DNA of 64,000 nucleotides from Anoplolepis gracilipes. Its lineage: Eukaryota; Arthropoda; Insecta; Hymenoptera; Formicidae. This document shows positions 54,001-62,773 of this stretch, piece by piece. Numbering within the stretch: the stretch's first letter is position 1; every line of letters begins with the position of its first letter. The DNA lies in NCBI RefSeq assembly GCF_047496725.1, contig NC_132977.1:9461501-9525500 (forward strand). The letters are read 5' to 3'. Position numbers and translations under genes: made by a program. The notes under the pieces were generated by a model. The model was given only the letters and a program-made list of their open reading frames with translations. It made no database searches and was not told the DNA's origin.

Positions 54001-57000
54001 ACGGGCATGGGGCTTTACTATTAGTTCGATATTGCGTACTTCAAATATCGTTTTGAAACCGCAAAGGAATTCCTTCATAAATTCAGTTTTGTTTAGAATA
54101 ATAGCTATCTTATTGTGATGATTTAATATAATCACGTGATAGAATAAACGAATGAAAAATCGAGCAGGATTTTAAATGTTTACATACGAAAAAAACGTTC
54201 TAAATTTTTTATTAAAAAGGGAGATACAGAAATATACAAAATATTCATTTGTTTTGTTTATTTCTTGTTTTAATTTCATGTGCATTTGTAATATTCATAA
54301 AAATTTCATAAACTACTATGTACATTCGTTTACTATCATTTTATCTATAAAACTGCATTCATGTTACTTAACGATAAATTATTCAGATTAAATTTTTTTA
54401 TGCCGTAGGCTGAAAAATGTTCTATAAATTATCACCGTGGGAAAAAAAAGAGAAAAAGTATATTATTGAATAATATTGATGAAATAAAATAAAGTAAAAT
54501 GTATATAGCGAAGTTGAACATATTGAATTCATCCATCGAGATAACAAATAACACATATTCACTATACGTATATAATATAAGATTTTAAACACACGTGTAT
54601 ATGTACATGTATATTTTTTTATAGCGGTGTCACTGCTATTACATACATCTGGAAACATTTCCTTGGGGAGAGTCGCGCGACTCGGAATATGAAAGATAAA
54701 AGTGGCTATGTGTGGTATGTGGCTGCCCTATTTTTTTTTAGCGAATCCCTAGCGATACGAGTTCTCTGTTGCAACACGTTATCCATTCTACAGGTTATGC
54801 TTTGGACTCTTATAGCTGAAAGCCTTTACTATGCAATTACGTACACGTCCTTTCAAGGATGCGACGTATCCTACGTTCGATCGTGCATCCGACGATGTTT
54901 CGTTCGTATTATTTTTCGATTAAAGAAAGATCACTTGCCATGCAATGTTGAAAATTTTGATACAAAATGTTTGTATAACTAAGATTAAAAATATTTTCTA
55001 AATGTATAAATTTTTTATATTTTTTTTGCCTTGATATATTATATTTTATTTTCATGATATCTCTGTCTAATAAATATATTTTATTTTCATGATATCTTTG
55101 TTTAATAAAAAATCTTATAAAGCAAAAATTTTATTATGTGAAAAATAAATTTTAATGAAATAATTTCTTAATAATAATAAATTTTTTTTTCTTGACTTTT
55201 TATTTTCTTATTTTTAAATATTAAGTTACTGATTATTTTTCTAACAAAATCTTAATTCTTCAATTTTTCTCTTCTAATTGTAGTTTTTTAAGTGATCAAA
55301 TTGATATTAATTTTACTTGGTTCGAAGAAAAAAATTCGCTTAAGTGCGCGTGACAAAAAAACGAAAATGGATAAGCTCGTACGAAGAACATCTACGAAAG
55401 AAGGAAGGGACGTGAATGGTTAACCGATATCGGTCGATTATATGGTTGAGGGAAGTCTCGATCGCAGGAGATCGTTAGAATTGACACGAAGTGGCGAGGG
55501 CTACTGGTATCGACAGGCTTCGACTATCCACCATCAGTGCCTATCACGGTTTCAAATCGAGTCCTGTGCTACATTCGCAAAATCTCCTTGCAAACACAGA
55601 TCGGCATGCTGTGAGAATTTCATCAGTTGACGACAATGTCATTTACGCAAACAGGTTTTGCTCGATGCTATTAATAGAGAGTGGATGAATTACATAAAAA
55701 AAGATATAATTTAAATCTCTATTTAGCGAAATATTATTGCGGCGAAAAAAAAAGAGAGAAACGTCATTGAATATTTTTTGTAAATATATAGAATGGAACA
55801 AAACTGATTTCTTGAATATATCTGATTACAAAAGTTTTTTAACGCAACATTAAATTTTCATAGTTACAATCATGTTCTGTGCCGAGTTTAAGCTTGTTGT
55901 TGGTTAAAGTTTAACTTTTCTTATATCTCGAGTTTATATTGCAAATGTACTTTGAATAATTATTCACAGTTTTCACAATAAATATATTTTTTTTAAAATT
56001 GTAATACCTATGTTTGATAAACATAAAACAATTGTATAAATAGATATTATCTTTTTACAGTTACACACATTAGAAGCCGATATAGAGAACACATTTTTAA
56101 TACTATAAATCAACAAATTGAAATTAATATTGTTACTGTTTTCAAAATTAATGATTCAATAATTAGAATTAATGTTTCTTAAATCTTCAGCTTTTTAGCA
56201 TATTTATATACATATATTCAATAAAAATTTTTCATATATATATATATGTATAGAATTTAATTTTACAATTTATTTTATTTGATTTTATAGAAATATATCT
56301 ATGTTTATATTCCACAATTATTAAAATTTTCTAAAAGAATAATAGTTTATACTTCAAGAAATATAAAATAATAAAAAATTTAATTTCTCAAAGATTTTTA
56401 GACTAGAAATTCAAAAGCCAATTCACAAAGTTTAGTTCACCGTTGTTTATTATCTTAAACTCATGATCTATTTGTGCTCTACACTTTTCTCTTAAAATAA
56501 TCTCTTCGTTTCTAGTAACAACATACATTTCCTTTGTTTAATAAACTATTTTTAATAAGATGTTGAAATTAAAAATCAGTGTATTCTTTCACTTTTATTC
56601 TTTAAACGTCACAGAAACCTCTGGATGTTATTGAAACAGAGAAAAATACGAAACGCACATATAACATATCTATCATGTATGACGTATGTAATGAACAAAG
56701 GAATTTAAAGACGGTTATAACCTTGACATATATTCCAATAATTAATCAATATTTAATATCTTTATAAAATACGTTTTGATTTTTTAAAAAGTTTGAACGG
56801 AACGAGTTCTCGTAATTTGCGACGTAATATTTTCAGAGTAATAAAATCATGTGCAACGCATTTATAATCGCTATTTCGGTATTTTGAAATTTATTTATGT
56901 TTTCCTTTGAATTTGCGTTATTTACAGTGATGCCAAGTCATATATGCGTATTTGTATCAAAATTATATTGATGAAAAATCGTTAAAAGGTTAAAACATAA

Positions 57001-59897
57001 TTGTTAAAGTGTCAAAAATAGCGATTGAAGCAACACTAATAACTTATTAAATTATACCAATTAGTTTTTACAATAATCTTCTTATTTAATTTCATTCATT
57101 TGTTAATCCGGAAACTTTATTACATTTTACGTGAGCACCTTTTCTTTATTGACATTTAATTATTATTTCAAAAAAATATATACTCTACAATTTTATATTT
57201 ATTACATTTTTAATATAAAATTTATATTATTACGTGATATTAGCACAAATTGCTAATAATTAAATTATTACCATAACATATCAAGTGTCTCATAATCATT
57301 TAATGTTTTTTTGAGGGTCACGGATATATATTATCTATATTAAAACAATTGATTTCTAATTTACTAAATAAAACTAATAATATCAATAATTGGGCGTTAA
57401 TAACACTATTACTAATATTGTTATCTTCGTTGCGATTACTATTGTAAGTGCTCATAATGCCATATACGAGCGCGAGGGCAAGATAAAGGCGAATAATGAA
57501 AGGACTAAGCTACCTATAAAGTGCTTTATACGGACAAAAGCACCCGCTTTTGGTCGCAGCTTAGACTATAAAGCTGCATTTAAACGGAAGTACCTTTTAC
57601 TAGTCCCGATTTCTCAATCCACTGGGCAGTTTCCAGGATAACGTATTTTCACGGCGAATGTGCGCGATGACGTCGCGCGATAACTCGCTTTCTGTAATAA
57701 TCGCCAATGTTTGTGGTAAACACACACACGGTGCCCAGCTATTATTTCTATGTAGATGTAATTAATAACTGAACGAGGGATCAAAATAAACTGTGAACCA
57801 CTCGCAAATTTAAAGAACTTGGCCCCGAATTATTTTATTTATTCGATTCGTGTGCGATTATGTGCACGATGACGAAATTAGCAGTGAGCCGAAACACGTG
57901 CAACTTACACGATATGTCTATCGAAAGTTTATAAATTATTTTCGCGTACAGAATATAAATACAATCTGAAATCAGTATATATGTAAGAATATATTTAAAT
58001 AGCAAAAAAGTCTTCTTTTTCAAGAGATATCGATTATTCAATTATATTTAGCTAGACATGTTATATTATTTATGTTGAAATGAAACAATTTTCATGCTAA
58101 AATATTTAATATTGAATATATCAAAAATTTATCGCATCTATTTCCTTTGATATGTATATTTCATAAATATAAAGTCGATTTTTTTCTCGTAATAAATACA
58201 TACATTAATACTTTAACTATTATTACTTTATTAATTATTACTTATTAAGTAATTATTACTGTTCCTAGCAGTTAAGAGCTTAATGGGCTTTCTGCTAATT
58301 AAGCTTCGGAAAAGCGAATAAATAATAAGACATTTTTCACGATTGAAAAGCAGAAAGTATTTTCATAAATGAAGAAAATGTGACATCTTCCGGTACAGAT
58401 GCCTTTTATGATATAACAACGATATTGAGAGATATGCTTTGCGAGAGCAGTATATGAGCCCTAAGCGGCCCTATTTTCTTGAGAACTCCTATTATGAAAC
58501 TTGGAAGACGATACGACATAGTGACGTGATTATGAAACACGAAGATACGAGGGGAAAGAGAATACGGTAAACCGAATTTCGCATACCTCGAGACAACATC
58601 GGCGCGAAATATTGGTAAAGCGTTTGTATAGTCAGGAATACAGGTGTGCTTTAATCCGTGGAGTTTGTTCGTTTCTCGTAAAAAAAAAATATCTCGACTA
58701 ACTCGACGAAAAAAAGGAGAAAAAAAATAGAAACAGACAGGAGAAAATGGTCGGATTAAAGAGCATCGCGAGAGAATTAAATACAGTTGCACGCGACATA
58801 TTTAAATGAGTTCTCTTTGTCGTTTTTCTTTGTACATTTCTTGCAATTTATATGACACTCAATTATAATGCTGATATAATTCTAAATATGTATATTCGAA
58901 ACAAACAGACATTTATTTAAATGTGAGAAGCAACATTCGCGGGCAAAGTTAAGAACGGGTGGTCTCGCACGTGGAGATTGAGCAGTCGCACATAAAATTG
59001 TGCGAGAAACGCTTTTGTCGGAAAATGTTTCGCGAAGTACGTGTGACAAGATAGTGTTCCTCATGACAACGCAACACGATACACTAAACTATAAATATAC
59101 ACTATAAGTGCTATAAATAAATTTGCGTGAAGTTTTATTCTATTTCGCAAGTGAAGTTTCCACCACTCTTTATGCTATTTCTCTAGAATTTCACATTTCG
59201 CGACAGCTTAAAATCAAAATTATTTACAGATAATTATGTTACATAAAATGCAAACTCTTTTAATATACTTAAAAGAAATTACTTACGCACAACATACATA
59301 TACACATTTTTGTAACACGTATTACCAAACCACGTTTAAATAAATATTGAATTTAAAGAATTAATATCAAAATGCAAATAAAATTTAAATTCAATCAATG
59401 GTTTTGATCCGATCGTCCAATTACAAGCAATTCAAACTCATTCCGCTGTATACGTCATTGACACAAACGAAGAATATTTATAATCTATTTCTGATACCTG
59501 TTTGTCTATCTTCAAGTTTTATTATCTTCTGAATTAAAAATTTATTTTTAAAGAATATATTTCTAAAATGGACTGCCAATTTCTATATAATTCCTAACAA
59601 TATACAAATTATCGTTTTAACGCGTTCTTTCTTTTATGTATTAAAATGAATAATTTTTTAAATAAGAGAACGCCTTTGTAATTGTCTACAAAAATAATGT
59701 GTTAAACTCTTTATTTTTTTGACATTATGTTGAATATGCGCCATATTTCATTTGAAATTTTTCTTTTAAATTTAATTCGTGAAACAAGAAGTTATATGTT
59801 TCCATATGAGCTGTCACAATGCATAATGAAAAAAGCTCTTTTTATATATTATGTATAATTTATTAAAAATTTGCAAATATGCAATTTCTTTATACAT

Positions 59898-59958
<61 letters not shown>

Positions 59959-60623
59959 ATAATACATTTTTTACTCTCTTTTAATAAATAATAGTAGATT
60001 GTTCTTTTTGCATTTGTCATACCTATGCAAATCTCAAACTTGACGCAGCAATGTTGTTTGTTTATAATTATTGTTACTTTTATTTCTGCGTTTTTATGAA
60101 TTTTTCGTGAAAATTTCTTTGAAAAGATATTACATATTCTCATATATTAGAATATTAAATTTAATTTCACGTGTGTATTTCATCAATATTATCAAAACTT
60201 AGTATATTATTTAAATAATTATATATTATATGCTATTTATATATAATTACACATCATAATTTAATGTAAATATAGCAGCATATAATTAATTGTAATTTAA
60301 TACTATCAACTGAAATTTAATTAAATAAAATTACGGACAAATTTCCAAAGATTTTTCAGGGAACAATTATAAGTCATTAATATAATTTCTTATAATTTTA
60401 ACAGTAATAATTATTTAATAATGATTTGATAATTATAATTTATCATATATAGTTCAACATCCAATTAAAATTCTTAGAGAAAAGGAAAGAGGAAAAGAAG
60501 GGAGTGAATACATAATTAAAGAGAATAAAAAAGAAGTAATGTTATGATCATTACTATTTACAATTCAATGTGAATCTTGTAATATTTTGTAATAGAAATT
60601 GTTACATTACCTTCTTCCTCCAT
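19970..60623 (-). CDS. Ac76E: Transmembrane adenylyl cyclase, type 2-like (Ac76E), 19 coding exons
   Basis: It makes cAMP from ATP at the plasma membrane under G-protein control. Transcribed exons: 60611-60623, 41112-41278, 39775-40110, 39252-39446, 37669-37775, 36596-36707, 29240-29367, 26904-27062, 26201-26333, 24668-24738, 24117-24216, 23977-24035, 23459-23629, 22809-23040, 22152-22315, 21819-22056, 20978-21232, 20579-20696 and 19970-20235. Phases join without a gap into 1,007 residues (human AC2 about 1,091). Order is short N-terminus, TM set 1, C1a, C1b, TM set 2, C2a. C1a carries the metal Asp pair D278 (ILYADIVNF) and D322 (KILGDCYYC). C2a carries K858 (EKIKTIGSTYM), D939 (QKPQYDIW), N946 and R950 (NTVNVASRMD) and the KGKG loop at 986-989. 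Both halves therefore look active. MTKYVECWGADKPFA in C1b and the C2a tail point to the AC2/4/7 group, Ac76E in flies. Confidence 0.94.
21819..23629 (-). CDS. Ac76E: Cyclase exons for membrane domain 2 (residues 527-795)
   Basis: Four exons: 23459-23629, 22809-23040, 22152-22315 and 21819-22056. The first begins with a hydrophilic segment ending in KDKSQEQLYQEQRDEQ, then TM7 and LPR. The intron after LPR starts with GC (see findings). The last exon ends the membrane part and enters C2a through LRVEQDEVETMRGINKILLE and NILPAHVADHFL. Confidence 0.93.
23977..26333 (-). CDS. Ac76E: Cyclase exons for the C1b linker (residues 406-526)
   Basis: Four short exons: 26201-26333, 24668-24738, 24117-24216 and 23977-24035. 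The first finishes C1a with GRVHITKATL and QHKIETFLIVPPK. A Gly/Asn-rich 24-residue exon follows. Then comes the conserved KMTKYVECWGADKPFA segment. The 71-nt and 59-nt exons rely mainly on frame and splice sites; the flanking ones match AC2. Confidence 0.88.
24763..24824. repeat. 31-bp tandem duplication in a cyclase intron
   Basis: ATCTTCTTTGTNTTAGNAAACAATAT occurs at 24763 and again at 24794 with few differences. It lies just outside the exon at 24668-24738. Confidence 0.8.
26548..26619. repeat. 36-bp tandem duplication in a cyclase intron
   Basis: AGATNATCCCATCTTA-type units begin at 26548 and 26584, each followed by TTATATA/ATAATAAAAT. Confidence 0.75.
26904..37775 (-). CDS. Ac76E: Cyclase exons for catalytic domain C1a (residues 238-405)
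   Basis: Four exons: 37669-37775, 36596-36707, 29240-29367 and 26904-27062. Both metal-binding aspartates are present. A 7.2-kb intron separates the exon ending in DQIAQ from the exon starting DNQCMRIKILGDCYYC. The last exon holds MRIGIHTGNVLCGVLG, KWQFDVWSDDV and TLANHMESGG. The metal loop reads ADIVNF, with Asn after Val. Confidence 0.94.
27459..27949. mobile_element. ~490-bp foldback (MITE-like) element in a cyclase intron
   Basis: The left end (TGAGTCACGAAAACATGACAA at 27459, then AAATGAAATAAATAAAT and ATATAACTTCAATATTTAT) is mirrored in reverse complement by the right end. The right end (27865-27948) reads as GAGTGAATCATGGAAAACTGACAA, then AAATGAAATAAATAAAT and ATATAACTTAAATATTTAT. A second nested pair, around 27586-27640 and 27750-27800, shares TTTGTCAAAT and CATTTAT. 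There is no ORF. This is a non-autonomous palindromic element; the family and target duplication were not determined. Confidence 0.7.
28238..28351. repeat. GA-rich microsatellite
   Basis: An interrupted (GA)n tract of about 114 bp in a cyclase intron. It produces Ser/Leu-repeat frames on the minus strand that are not genes. Confidence 0.95.
30936..30988. repeat. (TA)n(TG)n compound microsatellite
   Basis: About 15 TA units are followed directly by about 11 TG units. Confidence 0.9.
32930..33350 (+). promoter_or_regulatory. GC-rich intronic island with TATA box
   Basis: GC and CpG rise well above the flanks. Motifs seen are CACGTG at about 33,057 and TATAAAAG at 33246-33253 on the plus strand, antisense to the cyclase. 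It could be an enhancer or an internal promoter for an antisense RNA. No coding exon is apparent downstream. Confidence 0.3.
34066..34213. mobile_element. ~148-bp MITE-like hairpin
   Basis: Two ~50-bp arms (34066-34117 and about 34163-34213) are imperfect reverse complements sharing CCCGATTGCA, CAACATTATTTT and GAGACTT. The spacer is about 45 bp and holds a (GATAAA)-like stretch. TAAG occurs next to both ends and may be a target duplication. The palindromic shape, small size and lack of ORF fit a non-autonomous DNA transposon. Confidence 0.75.
39252..41278 (-). CDS. Ac76E: Cyclase exons for membrane domain 1 (residues 5-237)
   Basis: Three exons: 41112-41278, 39775-40110 and 39252-39446. TM1 is about residues 32-56. 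Five further hydrophobic stretches follow through LAAILAGMYY. The last exon then has the amphipathic linker SRIKLECEREQQEQLLLSVI before C1a, which corresponds to the conserved signalling helix of mammalian ACs. Confidence 0.93.
41973..41997. repeat. (TC)n microsatellite
   Basis: About 12 TC units in cyclase intron 1. Confidence 0.9.
44509..44540. repeat. (AT)n microsatellite
   Basis: About 16 AT units in cyclase intron 1. Confidence 0.9.
46092..46176. repeat. Long (GT)n microsatellite
   Basis: About 42 uninterrupted GT units, the longest perfect dinucleotide repeat in the window. Confidence 0.97.
51031..51078. repeat. (GA)n microsatellite
   Basis: About 24 GA units, followed 12 bp later by a short (TA)n run. 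Confidence 0.95.
55041..55110. repeat. 35-bp tandem duplication
   Basis: ATATTTTATTTTCATGATAT starts at 55041 and again at 55076, each followed by CT(C/T)TGT(C/T)TAATAAA. Confidence 0.85.
59903..59950. repeat. (AT)n microsatellite
   Basis: About 24 AT units near the cyclase 5' end. Confidence 0.9.
60611..60623 (-). CDS. Ac76E: Adenylyl cyclase coding exon 1 (MEEE + 1 nt)
   Basis: ATG GAG GAA GAA G is followed by the donor GTAATG. The one leftover base completes a Glu codon with the first two bases (AG) of the exon at 41112-41278, giving MEEEESLGDAIGDDAG before TM1. An upstream in-frame TGA excludes a longer N-terminus within this exon. It lies at the edge of a GC-rich block that suits a promoter/5' UTR. 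The assignment rests on frame and splice fit, not on similarity, because the cyclase N-terminus is poorly conserved. Confidence 0.6.
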
Positions 60624-60900
60624 GTTCGCGGGCGAGATTTCCTCAGACTTGGCCTCGATCCAAATTGGCTTCCTCCTACGAGTCGAGTATCATCGGCGAT
60701 GTTGCTTCTCTCACGCACTTCACTTTCTTCGCGACATGCTTATCCGTGGCGTTTCCGCACAAACTCCGGGCCTTCGCCGAATTTATCACATCCAAGGGTA
60801 TAACTCGATTTCGCGCTAACTCGTTTCTGCTCACATCGAACCCGGAGCGGATCGCCGGCGAAAACCAATACGAGCGTGTAAATATTTACTCGACGTGAGA
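60624..60900 (-). promoter_or_regulatory. Ac76E: Putative 5' UTR/promoter of the adenylyl cyclase
   Basis: A GC- and CpG-rich block directly upstream (minus strand) of the MEEE start codon, in an otherwise AT-rich region. It carries several short out-of-frame ATGs, so translation control by uORFs is possible. Plus-strand frames here are shadows. The transcription start is not visible. Confidence 0.45.
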
Positions 60901-61224
60901 TCCAATTAAATTTTAAACGCGTGAATTTTCACAAACGTCAGGTGCATAACACCCGTCGTTCAGAGGCATAGTGTCAATCGTTCGCGATTCTTTTCCTTCA
61001 TATAATCTGTTTCTTTTTATTCTATATTCACCCGTTAGAAAAATTTGAAGAGAATGCGCGGAAGAAAACACAACCACATAATTCGCGCGTCGACGATTAA
61101 AAAAATTTCTCGCAAATCGCAAAGTTTAAACTTTATGATAAATCGATAAATCGATCACGAATTAATTCTTCGATACGAGTCGAATCAAAAGAGTTACCTT
61201 TTTTTTTTAAATGCAATTATAAGT
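60901..61224. other. Spacer with no supported feature
   Basis: Mixed composition. A 69-codon minus-strand frame (60913-61122) has no recognisable character and could be part of the cyclase 5' UTR or intergenic. Confidence 0.4.
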
Positions 61225-61428
61225 TCATTTATTATTTTCAGAAGCGATAGTTTTCCTCGAGGATCTTTCTACTTGATCTTGAACGAACTCTGCGTCCAAC
61301 CGTTTTCGCAGGCGCAAAGTCTGCAACTGGTGGCTGAATTGCCACGCCGAGATCGTCGGGTCGTCGGGAAGCTTGCTATAATCCCTTCGCGTTAACTTCG
61401 TATCGTAAGCTGCGCGAAAGCTCGCCAT
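61225..61428 (-). CDS. Unrecognised 67-residue small ORF with coding-like composition
   Basis: The frame is GC-rich (about half G+C) against a ~25% GC background. It starts in a good context (GAG-ATG-G) and ends in TGA. The protein has no Cys, no signal peptide and no membrane segment. It begins MASFRAAYDTKL, then RRDYSKLPDDPTISAWQF, and continues as a charged, helix-prone segment (LRLRKRLDAEFVQDQ). I recognise no family. It lies between E(z) and the cyclase on the same strand. Splicing into the cyclase in frame does not work: no GT after the first base of a codon is available. It may be a stand-alone small gene, an alternative 5' exon, or chance. Confidence 0.4.
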   Translation of the reverse strand: MASFRAAYDTKLTRRDYSKLPDDPTISAWQFSHQLQTLRLRKRLDAEFVQDQVERSSRKTIASENNK

Positions 61429-61490
61429 CTCGATGACGCTTTAATCCAGATCATCGAGAGCACGTTTTACCCTCTTCGATATATTGTCCG

Positions 61491-61499
61491 ATATATAAG
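61491..61499 (-). promoter_or_regulatory. TATA-like box upstream of the small ORF
   Basis: The minus strand reads GCTTATATATCGG about 65 nt before the ATG at 61428. That spacing would give a 5' leader of roughly 35 nt. The surrounding DNA is AT-rich, so chance occurrence is possible. Confidence 0.3.
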
Positions 61500-61581
61500 C
61501 TTTTCTTAATTATCAAATATATTATTTATATGATGCGAAATGCTTCATTCTCGAATTATAGCATGATTTAAAAAAAAAAGA

Positions 61582-61584
<3 letters not shown>

Positions 61585-61633
<49 letters not shown>
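61585..61633. repeat. (AT)n microsatellite
   Basis: About 24 AT units between the small ORF and E(z). Confidence 0.9.
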
Positions 61634-61636
<3 letters not shown>

Positions 61637-61639
61637 TAT

Positions 61640-62453
61640 TACATATATTTACAATAATATATAATTAGAAGTATCAACCATATATAGAAGTTTTAACTAA
61701 CTGCACAATTTCATATAATTCCATATACCTCGTATATAACAATAGCAAATAAATAAATACGAAATATAATTATTTACGAATAAAAGGAAAATTAAAATTG
61801 GTTCGTCGCAACTTTTACAAACTGTGTGTCTTATCCTTTTTTATGTTCTCTGCATTTTAAACAAAGTGTAGATAATTTTAGTCACGTTATGGATGTGTTC
61901 AAAAATCCTACCTGCAGAGGAAAGTAGAGTTTAGTTGATCAATCAGGACAAAAAGAGCAAAGATTTTCTTGTCCTGATTGGACAATTAAATATTACTTTA
62001 CGTCACGAGTAGATTAAACTTTTAAATTACTAATTATATAAACTACAATAATGAATTTTAAACAAAAACATATATCTTTTTCTTATCTGTATACAAATAC
62101 ATTTATGTCTGCAATTATTATATTTGCTCTGATAATTATAATAAAATTATAAATCGATGCAGGAGTTACAAGAGAAGTGGTATACTTTTTCCATAAAATA
62201 CAGTATCTTTTAATAAATTATACATATAACTAAAAATGATTTCATCAAATTGATTTTATAAAATTGATAAATATTTCTACTTTGTAAAGTAATTTACGTT
62301 TTTTATTTATTAATTATCTTCTCCTCAGATATTTACATTTTATTATTTTATTGCTATTGATTTTCTCTTAAAATATTATTGTGATATTTTTAAGTAATTT
62401 TATTTCTTACAAATAAAAGTATACTGAGTCACGATAAATTATCATATAAAGCA

Positions 62454-62492
<39 letters not shown>

Positions 62493-62702
62493 AAAAAAAG
62501 ATTATTTAAGAAAATATTTTAGTTGAACTTACTCTCATGTATATTTATATAAAGAGTTTGTATTTTATTACAATCTGTATTTTGTTACAACATTAAAAGA
62601 GATTGACTCTATTTATTATATAAAACAAAAGTGTAAAGTTTAATTTTTAATAATAGAGAGACATATTCGTTCATTCTATACGAACGAACCAGATAGTACA
62701 TA
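61640..62702. other. AT-rich spacer downstream of E(z)
   Basis: No gene seen. It contains a (TA)n tract at 62459-62486. Confidence 0.6.
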
Positions 62703-62708
62703 TTTATT
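62703..62708 (-). terminator. Poly(A) signal (AATAAA on minus strand) of E(z)
   Basis: TTTATT on the plus strand lies about 65 bp past the E(z) stop codon. Confidence 0.6.
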
Positions 62709-62773
62709 CCGTTTCTAATGTTTCAGCCGTATGCATCTGCTCAATACAAAATTTACATGTATAGAATAAATCT

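Larger units (their letters stand above)
41279..60610. other. Ac76E: 19.3-kb first intron of the adenylyl cyclase
   Basis: No nested gene recognised on either strand. The background is very AT-rich with many microsatellites. GC-richer islands of 200-500 bp stand out at about 43,990-44,340, 45,420-45,800, 48,830-49,340, 55,320-55,640, 57,440-57,740 and 58,390-59,060. They lack coding features and may be transcriptional enhancers. Confidence 0.55.

Noticed and set aside
54689..54982. 97-codon plus-strand ORF
   Set aside because: Cys/Tyr/Phe-rich composition typical of AT-rich non-coding DNA; no recognisable motif or splice partners.
55442..55688. Two overlapping plus-strand ORFs of 62-65 codons
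   Set aside because: Both frames are equally open over a GC-richer island, which argues for composition rather than coding.
60570..60898. Three plus-strand ORFs of 65-99 codons
   Set aside because: They overlap the GC-rich block read on the minus strand as the cyclase 5' UTR and first exon; no family similarity.
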